Notes: generated by a model from the sequence alone, not told the origin. Shown: positions 1 through 9,895, counted from the first letter of the stretch. The stretch is 64,000 nucleotides of DNA from Bacteroidales bacterium (GCA_017461285.1 JAFTYS010000026.1:1-64000); one strand, 5' to 3'. Numbers and translations are program-made.

Positions 1-117
1 GACCGCAAGCCGAAATACATAGTCGCAGTAGCCTGCTCAAGTCTCTACGGAGATTATTTCACCGGAGGACAGGGGTCTGTAATGTATGTGGATGAATGGG
101 AATTCATGTATAAGTAG
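1..117 (+). CDS. C-terminal end of a PCMD-like surface protein (partial)
   Basis: An open frame runs in from the left edge and ends at TAG (115-117). The last 38 residues include SSLYGDYFTGGQGSVMYVDE. This resembles the final strand of PCMD (putative carbohydrate metabolism) domains in Bacteroidetes cell-surface proteins, which end in a similar SSxxGDYFTGxxGSxxYVD pattern. The signal peptide and most of the domain lie outside the window, so the substrate cannot be guessed. The neighbouring exporter gene is convergent and ends 2 bases further on. Confidence 0.6.
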   Translation, partial: DRKPKYIVAVACSSLYGDYFTGGQGSVMYVDEWEFMYK

Positions 118-119
118 CT

Positions 120-1232
120 TTATACAAATAGCATGGCTCCGAAACCGACGGCAAGGGCTATGACGCAGTTGATGAGCTTCGCATATGCGAAGCTCTTCTT
201 GCTTTCAGCGAGGAGGGGGATCGAGGCATGTCCGTCCTGGGATATGCAGCTTGCCAGGAGAACAGGCATGGGAACCACTCCGGCTGCGTAAAGGGTCACG
301 AATATCATATGCGGGCCGGATTCCGGTATTATGCCTATGACTGTTGCCAGGAGAATCATCAGGGCAGTGTTGTCGCTTATCCAATGACTGATATCGAAAT
401 GCTGCAGAGCGATTCCGAGAACAAGCAGTACTCCGAAAGTCCATGCGAAGATGACAGGCAGATGCTTTCTGACGATATGGTTCCAAAGATGCTCTTCCAC
501 GAAATGGTCCGAAGCGAACAGCAGCACGAAAAGCACGATCACGCTCAGCCCGGCGAACAGCACGTTCATCCAGTCCTCGCTCAGAAGGTCTATGTGCAAT
601 GTCCTTGTCTCATGTTCATGTATGTGACCGTATTCATGTATATTTGCCATATCTTCGGCATGTGCATGATGATGCTCATGGCCCAGATTCCCGGTAGCCA
701 GGGCCGTTATGAAAACCGCCAGCCCGACAAACATTGCCATCCTCTTCCACCCGTAATGCCTCCCTTCATGCCCTTCGTGCACAGCATATCCCGTGTCGCA
801 TCCGGCATCCATTCCGCACTCCTCATGCTCATGCTTTGCGCAATGTCTTGCATGTCTCCTGTCATATATTAAATCCACCGCGACTCCCACAATGACCGCC
901 AGGACAAACAGCCCTGCAAATATCATAAGAGCCTGCTCAGGAATCATGGCAAGCATCACGAAAGCTTCATCTCCCGATGATGCTATCATCATGGCTACAA
1001 GGGCTCCGAAACTGAAAAGACGGTGAGTATAAAGCGATACGGTCGCGAATCCTCCCATGCATCCCGGCACCGAACCAAGCAGGGCAGCCACGACGACCTG
1101 ACCGATCTTTGTCTTTCTCAACCCCTTGAACAACATTCCTCTGGATTCGATGTTCAGTGACTCGATCATCATCATCATCACGACCACCAATCCTGTAATC
1201 AGTATCGAATTCCTTAATATATCTATAAACAT
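120..1232 (-). CDS. Putative heavy-metal/manganese exporter, ArsP_2-like membrane protein
   Basis: A 370-residue polytopic inner-membrane protein with about ten hydrophobic segments. It resembles the putative 10-TM heavy-metal exporter family (ArsP_2), often named putative manganese transporter. Two loops are rich in His, Cys and Glu: about residues 124-160 (CAKHEHEECG, HEGHEGRHY) and about 185-215 (GHEHHHAHAED, HEYGHIHEHE). Such loops commonly bind transition metals in export proteins. The segment PGCMGGF near residue 57 and the related PESGPH in the second half look like paired family motifs. The metal is inferred, not shown. The gene stands alone, with a terminator-like element behind its start. 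Confidence 0.75.
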   Translation of the reverse strand: MFIDILRNSILITGLVVVMMMMIESLNIESRGMLFKGLRKTKIGQVVVAALLGSVPGCMGGFATVSLYTHRLFSFGALVAMMIASSGDEAFVMLAMIPEQALMIFAGLFVLAVIVGVAVDLIYDRRHARHCAKHEHEECGMDAGCDTGYAVHEGHEGRHYGWKRMAMFVGLAVFITALATGNLGHEHHHAHAEDMANIHEYGHIHEHETRTLHIDLLSEDWMNVLFAGLSVIVLFVLLFASDHFVEEHLWNHIVRKHLPVIFAWTFGVLLVLGIALQHFDISHWISDNTALMILLATVIGIIPESGPHMIFVTLYAAGVVPMPVLLASCISQDGHASIPLLAESKKSFAYAKLINCVIALAVGFGAMLFV

Positions 1233-1269
1233 TTTCTATTAATATTAATTGGGGAGAATGAAATACGTA

Positions 1270-1382
1270 GTAGTAATGTGGAACGATTGAAAAACCATGG
1301 CCGCCCGTGGCCTTGTGAACGGGAGGGGCCCGCTGCGTAGCAGTGGGAGGGATTTAGTTTTTCAATCGTTTCACATTACTAC
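1270..1382. terminator. Terminator-like hairpin with a REP-like element in its loop (locus A)
   Basis: Arms of 26 nt (1270-1295 and 1357-1382) pair with one G-U wobble. They enclose a 61-nt loop containing GGGAGGGGCCCGC, a small hairpin, then GGGAGGGATTTAG. On the minus strand it directly follows the DUF1573 gene and should end its transcript. The loop resembles the loops at 45105-45162 and 53000-53060. Confidence 0.6.
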
Positions 1383-1388
1383 CGCAAA

Positions 1389-2486
1389 TTATTCTATATA
1401 TCCTGCAATAAAGAGATTGACGATAGGGCGAAGAGGTGAATTAGTGGTCAGAGTGACGATCACCAGCACCTCACCCGAAGGCATCCCGGTAGTGTCAAGA
1501 TCCACCTTGAAGCTACCTGTCTGACCTCCTTCTACGACAGGTATCTCCCCATGCGACCACCTCGGCGTGTCAGCATCCACCTTATACACCTTGAATGGTT
1601 TCTTTCCCTGATTCTTGAAAGTATATGAGGCATGTATCACCGTGCCCTTCTTCACCTTTCCGAAAGACCATGTGCTGCTCTCGAACATAGGTCTCGGCGC
1701 CGAAGACCTCTCCGCTTCCGTCATATCGTCAAAATTCTCTTTCGTGAAGGCCCAGAAACCGATCTTGTCTGAACCGTCCGGGCCTTTGACAGCCTTGCCG
1801 TTGACAACAGGAGATGCATAGTATGTATTCTTGCCCCAGAGATCTCTGTCTGCGGTCACTGTAAACGACATTTCAGCCGTACCCTGTGCCGGGATGGGAT
1901 TCGGAGATACGCTTATCTTGAGATTCTCCGACACATCCGTGAAATCCACCTTGATAGGGGAGGTTGACAGGTTGGCCACCATCACCGCTTCGCTCTTCAC
2001 TCCTCCTTGTTCAAGATTGCCGCCTTTTATCAGGGACTCGCGCAGTCCCAGAGCTCCGTATTTCACGGGGTACAGTTCCGAGAGAGGCTTCTTCTCTGCA
2101 AGGGATACGCCTCTAACCTTAAGGACTACAGGCTTCTTTACGTCCGACAGATACACCGTAAGATTCTTGTCGAAAGGATAAGCTCCCTCGTCATTTGAAT
2201 AAGTGACGGAAACGGTTCCGGTCTTGCCGGGGCGTATCGGCTCGCGTGTCCATTTTACATCAGTGCATCCGCATGTGCTGACGACATTATAGATCACGGC
2301 AGGCTTGCTGCCGGTATTCTTCAAAGTGAAAGTGCATGACACAGGTCCGCTCTTGTGCATGATCTCGCCGAAATTATGAACCATCTTGTCGAATTCAAGT
2401 CCGTTCCCGACCTGATGTTGCGCCTTTGCACAGAAGCATGAAAGGAGCAGCGCAAGCGCTGCTATGATATGTCTGTTTCCAACCAT
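1389..2486 (-). CDS. DUF1573-domain secreted protein
   Basis: A 365-residue exported protein when started at MVGNRHIIAALALLLS, which gives a proper signal peptide ending near CAKAQ. The longer frame up to 2525 adds 13 residues in front of the signal and is unlikely. Two immunoglobulin-like DUF1573 modules are visible. The first begins FDKMVHNFGEI and contains the family CGC motif (VVSTCGCTDVKW). The second begins FESSTWSFGKVKKG. These proteins are abundant in Bacteroidetes and lie in the periplasm or outer envelope; no activity is known. A TATCTTTG promoter box lies at 2505-2512. The terminator-like hairpin of locus A follows 7 bases after the stop. Confidence 0.8.
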   Translation of the reverse strand: MVGNRHIIAALALLLSCFCAKAQHQVGNGLEFDKMVHNFGEIMHKSGPVSCTFTLKNTGSKPAVIYNVVSTCGCTDVKWTREPIRPGKTGTVSVTYSNDEGAYPFDKNLTVYLSDVKKPVVLKVRGVSLAEKKPLSELYPVKYGALGLRESLIKGGNLEQGGVKSEAVMVANLSTSPIKVDFTDVSENLKISVSPNPIPAQGTAEMSFTVTADRDLWGKNTYYASPVVNGKAVKGPDGSDKIGFWAFTKENFDDMTEAERSSAPRPMFESSTWSFGKVKKGTVIHASYTFKNQGKKPFKVYKVDADTPRWSHGEIPVVEGGQTGSFKVDLDTTGMPSGEVLVIVTLTTNSPLRPIVNLFIAGYIE

Positions 2487-2535
2487 AATCCCAATTATCT
2501 TAGACAAAGATAACATAAATCGCACTATCCTCGTC

Positions 2536-2565
2536 TTTGAATATCAAAATTAATGACTAAATTTG
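2536..2565 (+). promoter_or_regulatory. Bacteroidetes-type promoter for ferredoxin
   Basis: TTTG (2536-2539), an 18-base spacer, then TAAATTTG (2558-2565). This matches the Bacteroidetes primary sigma pattern. The ferredoxin ATG follows 61 bases later. Confidence 0.55.
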
Positions 2566-2614
2566 CACAAAGATTGCCAATGTGACAATTCGGATTGAAA
2601 CATTAACAACTTAA

Positions 2615-2794
<180 letters not shown>

Positions 2795-2812
2795 TCAGTA
2801 CGTTTTAAGAAA

Positions 2813-2849
2813 TAAAAGAGGGACGGTCGATTCGACCGTCCCTCTTTTG
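2813..2849. terminator. Bidirectional intrinsic terminator
   Basis: The stem AAGAGGGACGGTCG pairs with CGACCGTCCCTCTT across a short loop, with A-rich and T-rich flanks on both sides. It lies between the convergent ferredoxin (+) and M16 peptidase (-) genes. Confidence 0.85.
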
Positions 2850-2863
2850 TCTTTCTTACATGC

Positions 2864-5659
2864 CTATTCGGCAGGGAATGAAGCGATGTTGATCACATTG
2901 CCCTGTGAAAGAACATCCTGTACCGCAGCCTTCACATCTTCCGGTGTGAGGGTATTGATGGCATTCTCATACTCTGCGTCATAATCCACACCATGATCGA
3001 ACCATGTCAGGAAGCAGTTCATCCAATAGCTGTTGTTGATACGTGACTCAGGGAGATTCTTCTTGAGGTTCTCGATGGCCATGTTGAAATGCTCCTGTGT
3101 AGGACCGTTTTCGGCAACTTCCTTGAGACCCTTGACCGCAAGCGCGCTGAGCTTCTCCACAGCCTCAGGGTTGGTGTTGAAGTAAACCTGTGTGAGAACT
3201 CTTTCAACAGGTGTCCTCTGAGCTACCATTGAAGTGCCGACTCCGTATGTGCCGCCCTCATCTTCGCGGATGGTCTTGGTATAGATCATGTCCATGATGT
3301 AGTTGGCGACATTCATTGCCACGCTCTTCTTTGTGTCAACAGGCACGTATGCTGAATAGAGCTGGAGGACAGTTGACTTAGGAGCCTGCATCTGAAGCTT
3401 CACGGTCTCGTTCACTTCACCCTTTGCAAATGCGATTATGTTCTCCTCGTTGATTCCTGTCGCCTTCTTACCCTTAGGGAGCGAGCCGATATATTTCTCA
3501 ACCAATGGCTTGAGGGTCTCAAGGTCAACGTTTCCGACTATACGAACCGTCATGCCTGCAGCATCCTTGAAGAGCTCGCGGTAAACCCTTTCGATTGTAG
3601 CGAGGTCAGCCTTGGCGAGAGTCTCGTCAGTGAGATTCACGACACGTGGATTGTTGCCGTAGAGAATGTTGTTCATCTCGTTCTGGAACTGGAAGTCAGG
3701 ATTTGCCTTCAGGTTAGGAAGAAGGGCGTTGATCTGATTGATTCCGGTCATGTATTCGTTCTCGTCGAAACGAGGATCGGTGAAGTAGAGGTATGCGATC
3801 TGGAGAGCCGTCTCGAGATCCTTAGGAGAACTTTCTCCGTTCACACCGTGGCGTGTTCCGCCGATATAAGGGCTGACGGAAAGGGATTTTCCGGCGAGCA
3901 TCTTAGGAACGGTCTTGCCAGGGAACTTGGATATTCCTGAGTTCTGGAGGTAGAGTGTCCAGATGTTGTCTTCAAATGAAGGCATGTCCTCTGTAGCAAT
4001 GAGGGTTCTTCCGCCTTCCTTTGAAATATTGAAGAGCACCTGATCCTGCTTATGCTGCGTAGGGAGCACAACCACCTTCACTCCGTTCTTGAGGATCCAT
4101 TCAGTAGCTCCGTAAAGAGTCTCGGAGCTCTTCTTCACCTTCGAACCCTTGAGTTCCTTGCTGATGAAAGGCTCGTTCACGCTTTCTTCGACATTAGCCT
4201 GTATGTCGGCATTCTTTGCTGCAGCGATCGCGTCAAGAAGTTCCTGTTCTGTAGGGATGACCGAACCTTCCTTTGAAGGGCCGTTGTAAAGAACGACGAG
4301 GTTCTCGTCAGTGATGAGCTGTGCGACTACCTGGTTGAGTACCATTGCGTTGAGCTGCGAACAGATTGCCTGTGCCAGCTGGTATGCCATCTCCGGTGCG
4401 AGATAAGGCTTGTTCTCGTAGAAATTGTTCAGAAGAGGGTTTACGAAATCACTGTTCTTGCGGGTTGGAGCAGCCTCGACAGCCTCTTCATAATGCTTGA
4501 GGATGTTGTCTGTGGCACGCTGTACCTCGCCCTCGTTGAATCCGAATCTCTTCATCTTCTCGACCTCGATCATGAATGCTGTGAGAGCCTTCTGAGCCTC
4601 GCCTTCCTTGAAAATCACCTGACCTCTTGCTGCGTCGCATTCGTAGCAGATAGGATAGAAATAGAATCCTGCGTCGATGAAAGGAGAAGCCGGATCTGAA
4701 GCGATGTCGCCGAACCTTTCAGCCATGATGAGCTGTACATAATCCTTGATGAGCTCAGTCATGAATGCTATGTCGGTGTTGTTGAATTCCTTAGGCATCG
4801 GCTCGCTCTTCCAGAGAAGCTCTACATAAGAGTACTGAGCTTCAGGATCTGTGATGATTCCAACGATAGGCTCGACATTGTCAGCGATCTTCACTACAGG
4901 CTTTTCGTTTGATTCAGCCGGTACTGGAATGTCGCTGAAGAGCGCCTTGATCTTCGCTTCTACAGCATCGACGTCGATGTCTCCGACAACGATTACTGCC
5001 TGATTGTCAGGTCTGTACCACTTGTTGTGGAAGTCGATGAGACTCTGGTGCTCGAAGTTCGCGAGCTGGTCGTAACTTCCGATGAGGGTACGGTCAGCAT
5101 AAGGTGCATCACCATAAAGATATGGACGGGCAGCCATATACATTCTCCAGTCTGCTGCATCACGTGAGCGCTTCTCCTCGATGATCACGACTCTCTCTGC
5201 ATCGATTTCTGCAGGATCGCATGTCACGAAACCTGACCAGTCGTGAAGAACGAGCAGACATGAGTCAACGATGCTTTCCCTTATTACAGGGATGTTGTTG
5301 AGCATATACTGGGTTACTTCAAATCCGGTAGATGCATTGATGTTTCTTCCGAATTCAGCGCCGATGCTCTGAAGATATTCGAGCATTGACTTGCCTGGGA
5401 AATTCTTTGTGCCGTTGAAGCACATGTGCTCGAAGAAGTGGGCGAGACCGTCCTGATGATCCTCTTCCTGATGTGCTCCGGCATCTGTTGCGAGCCAGAA
5501 TTCCGCTCTCTGTGCGGGCTGGTCATTGTGACGGATGTAGTAGGTAAGACCGTTTTCGAGCTTGCCGACCTTTACGGCAGGATCGTTAGGGAGCGGTGTC
5601 TGACCGAACATCATCACTGCGGCAAACATGGCCGCAAATAACATAATGAATCTTTTCAT
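2864..5659 (-). CDS. M16 family (pitrilysin-type) zinc peptidase
   Basis: A 931-residue exported protein: signal peptide of about 20 residues (MKRFIMLFAAMFAAVMMFGQ) followed by two M16 halves. The inverted zinc motif HFFEH is at residues 74-78, in DGLAHFFEHMCFNG, with the usual downstream acidic residues (VVIIEEKRSR). The second half lacks HxxEH and acts as the non-catalytic partner, as in two-domain M16 enzymes. It should cut peptides in the periplasm. A TATATTTG box (minus strand, 5727-5734) lies about 70 bases before the start. A second, shorter-signal M16 gene begins at 63831; the two are only distantly related. Confidence 0.92.
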   Translation of the reverse strand: MKRFIMLFAAMFAAVMMFGQTPLPNDPAVKVGKLENGLTYYIRHNDQPAQRAEFWLATDAGAHQEEDHQDGLAHFFEHMCFNGTKNFPGKSMLEYLQSIGAEFGRNINASTGFEVTQYMLNNIPVIRESIVDSCLLVLHDWSGFVTCDPAEIDAERVVIIEEKRSRDAADWRMYMAARPYLYGDAPYADRTLIGSYDQLANFEHQSLIDFHNKWYRPDNQAVIVVGDIDVDAVEAKIKALFSDIPVPAESNEKPVVKIADNVEPIVGIITDPEAQYSYVELLWKSEPMPKEFNNTDIAFMTELIKDYVQLIMAERFGDIASDPASPFIDAGFYFYPICYECDAARGQVIFKEGEAQKALTAFMIEVEKMKRFGFNEGEVQRATDNILKHYEEAVEAAPTRKNSDFVNPLLNNFYENKPYLAPEMAYQLAQAICSQLNAMVLNQVVAQLITDENLVVLYNGPSKEGSVIPTEQELLDAIAAAKNADIQANVEESVNEPFISKELKGSKVKKSSETLYGATEWILKNGVKVVVLPTQHKQDQVLFNISKEGGRTLIATEDMPSFEDNIWTLYLQNSGISKFPGKTVPKMLAGKSLSVSPYIGGTRHGVNGESSPKDLETALQIAYLYFTDPRFDENEYMTGINQINALLPNLKANPDFQFQNEMNNILYGNNPRVVNLTDETLAKADLATIERVYRELFKDAAGMTVRIVGNVDLETLKPLVEKYIGSLPKGKKATGINEENIIAFAKGEVNETVKLQMQAPKSTVLQLYSAYVPVDTKKSVAMNVANYIMDMIYTKTIREDEGGTYGVGTSMVAQRTPVERVLTQVYFNTNPEAVEKLSALAVKGLKEVAENGPTQEHFNMAIENLKKNLPESRINNSYWMNCFLTWFDHGVDYDAEYENAINTLTPEDVKAAVQDVLSQGNVINIASFPAE

Positions 5660-5726
5660 GTTGAATTATTTAGATGTGTTTGTTTTTCATTTCCACCTTT
5701 AGACGCCATATGCGTCCTACAAACTA

Positions 5727-5734
5727 CAAATATA
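5727..5734 (-). promoter_or_regulatory. Promoter -7 box for the M16 peptidase
   Basis: TATATTTG on the minus strand, 68 bases upstream of the ATG, in the divergent space shared with the LysR gene. The likely opposite box is TATTTTTG at 5759-5766. Confidence 0.45.
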
Positions 5735-5783
5735 CGAAAGATTCTAAAATCTTTTTCCTATTTTTGCGGAAACTAACTGACGG

Positions 5784-6392
5784 ATGGAGGATTTCAGACT
5801 TAAAGTATTCAAGACGGTGATCAATGAAGGCAGTTTCACAAAAGCTGCTCAAGCTCTCGACATAACCCAGCCGGCAGTAAGCCAGCATATAGCTGAATTG
5901 GAAAAAATAACCGGAGTACGCCTGTTCGACAGGCAGAGAGGTGAAGTGATGCTTACTGAACAAGGCCGTGTGTTTCTCGATTACGCCGACAGGATTCTCT
6001 CAGGTTATGAATATGCTTCCGTCTTGTTCACTCCTCTTCAGGAACAGACGGTCAGGATCTCTGTTTCCGAAGAACTCTATTCTTATTTCGTAGCTCCTTC
6101 CATCGGATCTTTTGTCAAGATACATCCGGAAATAACTTTCGTGCGGACAGGTTTCGAGGATGCCGATCTGAGCTTTTCTCTGGTTCCGTCACCGGATTCA
6201 CCGTTTGACATTTATCCTGAAACCATAGCCAAGATCCGTGTATCCGTCGCTCCGGCCCCAAAGAAAATGGGTGACTTTGCAGCCACCCATGAATCTTTGT
6301 CGTATTTCGATGTTCTTTTCAGACCATCGGCAGGCTTCGCTTCCACGAAGCTCTGCCGCGTCCTGAAGTCTTACTTCGCGAGTCTCTTGTAA
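5784..6392 (+). CDS. Short LysR-type transcriptional regulator
   Basis: The N-terminal 60 residues form a clear LysR winged helix-turn-helix (NEGSFTKAAQALDITQPAVSQHIAELE). The protein is only 202 residues, against about 300 for the family, so it holds at most one lobe of the effector-binding domain. It could be a naturally short Bacteroidales variant or a truncated gene. Its last 22 bases overlap the convergent nifJ 3' end. That may mean the stop was acquired by reading into nifJ. It is divergent from the M16 peptidase and convergent with nifJ, so either could be a target; the sequence does not decide. Confidence 0.75.
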   Translation: MEDFRLKVFKTVINEGSFTKAAQALDITQPAVSQHIAELEKITGVRLFDRQRGEVMLTEQGRVFLDYADRILSGYEYASVLFTPLQEQTVRISVSEELYSYFVAPSIGSFVKIHPEITFVRTGFEDADLSFSLVPSPDSPFDIYPETIAKIRVSVAPAPKKMGDFAATHESLSYFDVLFRPSAGFASTKLCRVLKSYFASLL

Positions 6393-9300
6393 GTCTCGAG
6401 TCTTACCTTTGCAAACTCCTCTGTCTTCTGGAGGAGTTCGTCAGCGCTCTCAGGATACATCTTGTAGAGCGATGCGAAACGGACCTCGCCCTTGAGGAAG
6501 TCCTGGAACTTGCTCCAGTCCGGCTCCTTGCTGTCGAGAGTGAACGGATTCTTGTCTGTGCCCTCGAGTGCAGGATTGTATCTGTAGAGATGCCAGTAAC
6601 CGCACTCGACTGCGAGCTTCTCCTCCCTCTGGCTCAGACCCATTCCTGCCTTGAGACCGTGGTTGATACATGGAGCGTAAGCGATCACGAGTGACGGACC
6701 GTCGTAAGCCTCAGCCTCCTTGATCGCGTTGAAGTACTGTGCAGGAGATGCACCCATGGCTACCTGAGCCACATATACATAACCGTAGCTCATTGCCATC
6801 ATTCCGAGGTCCTTCTTACGTACCCTCTTGCCGGAAGCCGCAAACTTCGCGATTGCTCCTGCAGGAGTAGCCTTTGACGACTGTCCGCCGGTGTTAGAGT
6901 AAACCTCTGTGTCAAGCACGAGGATGTTCACATTCTCACCTGAAGCGAGCACATGGTCGAGTCCGCCGTATCCGATGTCGTATGAAGCACCGTCACCACC
7001 GATGATCCACTGGCTGCGTGCAGGAATGAATGTCTTGTATTCTACGAGACCCTTGCATACGTCGCAACCGCAGCCCTCGCAGAGAGGGATGAGCTTGTCT
7101 GCAACCTCGCGGGTGATCTTTGCATCCTCCTTGTTCTCAAGCCACTGAGTGAAGAGAGCCTTCATCTCGTCTGTGCAGCATGAGCATGCAAGGCCTTCCT
7201 CCATGAGCTTGGCAACAGTCATACGGGCTCTGTCAGAACCGAGCTTCATGCCGAGACCGAACTCGCAGAAGTCCTCGAAGAGTGAGTTGGCCCATGACGG
7301 TCCGTGACCGTTCGCATCCTTGCAGTAAGGTGCTGCAGGGAATGACGCACCATAGATAGATGAACATCCGGTAGCGTTGGCGATCATCATGTGGTCACCG
7401 AAGAGCTGTGTGATGGTCTTGATGTATGGAGTCTCACCGCAACCGGCGCAGGCACCTGAGAACTCGAAGAGCGGCTGAGCGAACTGAGCGTTCTTGAGGT
7501 TCTGCTTCTTAGGCTGCACATTGTCCTTGTAACCTACGTGTGCGTGGAGATAGTCGAAGTTCTTCTGCTCTGCCTCCTGGCTCTGGAGCGGCTTCATCAC
7601 GAGAGCCTTTTCCTTAGAAGGGCAGACATCGGCACAGTTGCCGCAACCTGTACAGTCGAGGACAGAAATGCTGAGAGCGAACTTGTAGTCCTTGAATGCA
7701 ACCTTGCCCTGCTGGAGCTTGAGACCCTCAGGAGCGTTTGCAGCCTCCTCCTCAGTGAGAAGGAACGGACGGATAGCAGCGTGAGGACAAACGAATGCAC
7801 AGCTGTTGCACTGGATACAGTTGTCAGCCTGCCACTCCGGAACCTTCACGGCCACACCGCGCTTCTCGTATGCAGAAGTGCCTGCAGGGATTGTTCCGTC
7901 AACATATTCGTTGAATACGCTTACTGGAAGAGTGTCGCCGGCCTGTGCGTTTACCACGTCAGCGATCTCCTTCACGAATGCAGGAGCGAGACGGTCCTTG
8001 TTAGGGTTCTCGAACTTCGCGGTAATGTCCTTCCAGTCGGCAGGAACCTCTACCTTTGTATATTCGCCGCCTCTGTCAACTGCAGCGTAGTTCATGTTCA
8101 CGATGTTCTCACCCTTCTTGCCGTAGCTCTTCACGATAGCCTTCTTCATGTAGTCAACGGCCTCCTCGTAAGGGATGATGCCAGTGATCTTGAAGAATGC
8201 AGACTGGAGGATGGTGTTTGTACGTCCGCCGAGTCCGATCTCGGAAGCGATCTTTGTAGCGTTGATGATATAGAGAGTGATGTTCTTCTTTCCGATCACA
8301 GCCTTCACATGGTCAGGGATTCTCTTGAGGGTCTCTTCCTCGTCCCAGAGGCTGTTAAGAAGGAGAGTACCGTTCTGCTTGATACCTCTGAGCACGTCGT
8401 ACTTTGTGAGGTATGAAGGAACGTGGCAGGCCACGAAGTCAGGGGTACCTACGAGGTATGGAGCCTTGATAGGTGAGTCTCCGAAACGGAGATGCGAACA
8501 GGTGTATCCGCCTGACTTCTTCGAGTCATAGTCGAAATATGCCTGGCAGTACTTAGGTGTGTGGTCACCGATGATCTTGATGGTGTTCTTGTTGGCACCC
8601 ACTGTACCGTCAGATCCGAGTCCGTAGAACTTGCACTCGGTAGTACCAGGCTTCACGATAGAGAACTCCTCTTTCTGTGGGAGCGACTTGAATGTCACGT
8701 CATCCACGATACCGATTGTGAATCCGTCCTTAGGCTCAGCAAGTTCGAGGTTCTCGTAAACAGAGACGATCTGAGCCGGAGTAGTGTCCTTTGAAGAAAG
8801 GCCGTAACGTCCGCCTACTACGAGCGGTGCGTTCTCCATGCCCTGGAAAAGTGCCTTTATGTCGAGGAAGAGAGGCTCTCCGAGTGAGCCGGGCTCCTTG
8901 GTCCTGTCGAGAACAGCGATCCTCTTCACGTTCTTCGGCATAGCCTTCATGAAATATTTAGCTGAGAACGGTCTGTAAAGACGTACGATCATCACGCCGA
9001 CCTTCTTGCCCTGAGCCGCGAGGTAGTCGATGGTCTCCTTGATTGTCTCTGTGGCAGAACCCATTGCAACGATGATGTTCTCTGCCTCCGGATCTCCGTA
9101 GTAGTCGAATGGACGATAGGCACGGCCTGTAAGCTCGCTGATCTCGCCCATATATCTTGCCACGATGTCAGGAACTGCATCGTAGTACTGGTTGCATGCC
9201 TCGCGTGCCTGGAAGTAAACGTCAGCGTTCTGAGCTGTGCCGCGTGTCACAGGAGCGTCCGGTGAAAGTGCCTTTGCGCGGAACTTCGCGAGAGACTTTG

Positions 9301-9895
9301 TGCTCACCATCTCCTTGAGGGCAGCCTCGTCGATGAGCTCGATCTTCTGGATCTCGTGTGAAGTACGGAATCCGTCGAAGAAGTGGAGGAAAGGAATGCT
9401 TGACTTGATGGCAGAAAGATGAGCCACGGCAGCCATGTCGAGAGCCTCCTGAACGGAAGCTGATGCGAGCATTGCGAAACCTGTCTGGCGGCATGCCATT
9501 ACGTCCTGATGGTCACCGAAGATTGAGAGTGCATGCGATGCAAGTGCACGAGCCGATACGTGGAATACTGTAGGAAGCATCTCGCCGGCAATCTTGTACA
9601 TGTTAGGGATCATCAGGAGAAGACCCTGCGAAGCAGTGAATGTGGTGGTGAGGGCACCTGCCTGGAGTGAACCGTGAACTGCACCTGCAGCACCACCCTC
9701 ACTCTGCATTTCTGTTACCTTTACCACCTCACCGAAGAGGTTCTTCTTTCCCTGTGCCGCCCACTCGTCCACGTACTCAGCCATGGTCGAAGAAGGCGTG
9801 ATAGGGTAGATGGCCGCATGCTCACTGAAGAGGTAAGCGATATGCGCCGCTGCCCAGTTACCGTCACAAGTGACGAATTTCTTTTCGTTTGCCAT
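6371..9895 (-). CDS. nifJ: Pyruvate:ferredoxin (flavodoxin) oxidoreductase
   Basis: A 1174-residue single-chain enzyme of the usual length. It oxidises pyruvate and CoA to acetyl-CoA and CO2 and reduces ferredoxin. Visible parts are the N-terminal pyrimidine-binding domain (YPITPSSTMAEY), two [4Fe-4S] motifs near residues 690 and 745 (CIQCNSCAFVCP and CTGCGNCADVCP), the cysteines CAGCGE and CEGCGCDVC, and the thiamine diphosphate site GGDGASYDIGYGG with DTEVYSNTGGQ. It is the central fermentative enzyme of strict anaerobes and acts in the cytoplasm. It is monocistronic. The leader is about 90 bases, with a TAATTTTG box at 9988-9995 on the minus strand. The ferredoxin at 2627 is a likely partner. 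Confidence 0.97.
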   Translation of the reverse strand: MANEKKFVTCDGNWAAAHIAYLFSEHAAIYPITPSSTMAEYVDEWAAQGKKNLFGEVVKVTEMQSEGGAAGAVHGSLQAGALTTTFTASQGLLLMIPNMYKIAGEMLPTVFHVSARALASHALSIFGDHQDVMACRQTGFAMLASASVQEALDMAAVAHLSAIKSSIPFLHFFDGFRTSHEIQKIELIDEAALKEMVSTKSLAKFRAKALSPDAPVTRGTAQNADVYFQAREACNQYYDAVPDIVARYMGEISELTGRAYRPFDYYGDPEAENIIVAMGSATETIKETIDYLAAQGKKVGVMIVRLYRPFSAKYFMKAMPKNVKRIAVLDRTKEPGSLGEPLFLDIKALFQGMENAPLVVGGRYGLSSKDTTPAQIVSVYENLELAEPKDGFTIGIVDDVTFKSLPQKEEFSIVKPGTTECKFYGLGSDGTVGANKNTIKIIGDHTPKYCQAYFDYDSKKSGGYTCSHLRFGDSPIKAPYLVGTPDFVACHVPSYLTKYDVLRGIKQNGTLLLNSLWDEEETLKRIPDHVKAVIGKKNITLYIINATKIASEIGLGGRTNTILQSAFFKITGIIPYEEAVDYMKKAIVKSYGKKGENIVNMNYAAVDRGGEYTKVEVPADWKDITAKFENPNKDRLAPAFVKEIADVVNAQAGDTLPVSVFNEYVDGTIPAGTSAYEKRGVAVKVPEWQADNCIQCNSCAFVCPHAAIRPFLLTEEEAANAPEGLKLQQGKVAFKDYKFALSISVLDCTGCGNCADVCPSKEKALVMKPLQSQEAEQKNFDYLHAHVGYKDNVQPKKQNLKNAQFAQPLFEFSGACAGCGETPYIKTITQLFGDHMMIANATGCSSIYGASFPAAPYCKDANGHGPSWANSLFEDFCEFGLGMKLGSDRARMTVAKLMEEGLACSCCTDEMKALFTQWLENKEDAKITREVADKLIPLCEGCGCDVCKGLVEYKTFIPARSQWIIGGDGASYDIGYGGLDHVLASGENVNILVLDTEVYSNTGGQSSKATPAGAIAKFAASGKRVRKKDLGMMAMSYGYVYVAQVAMGASPAQYFNAIKEAEAYDGPSLVIAYAPCINHGLKAGMGLSQREEKLAVECGYWHLYRYNPALEGTDKNPFTLDSKEPDWSKFQDFLKGEVRFASLYKMYPESADELLQKTEEFAKVRLETYKRLAK

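Noticed and set aside
7538..8416. Long open frame (292 codons) on the plus strand inside nifJ
   Set aside because: It is antisense to a certain gene, with Leu/Val/Ser-rich composition typical of a reverse-frame shadow and no family match.
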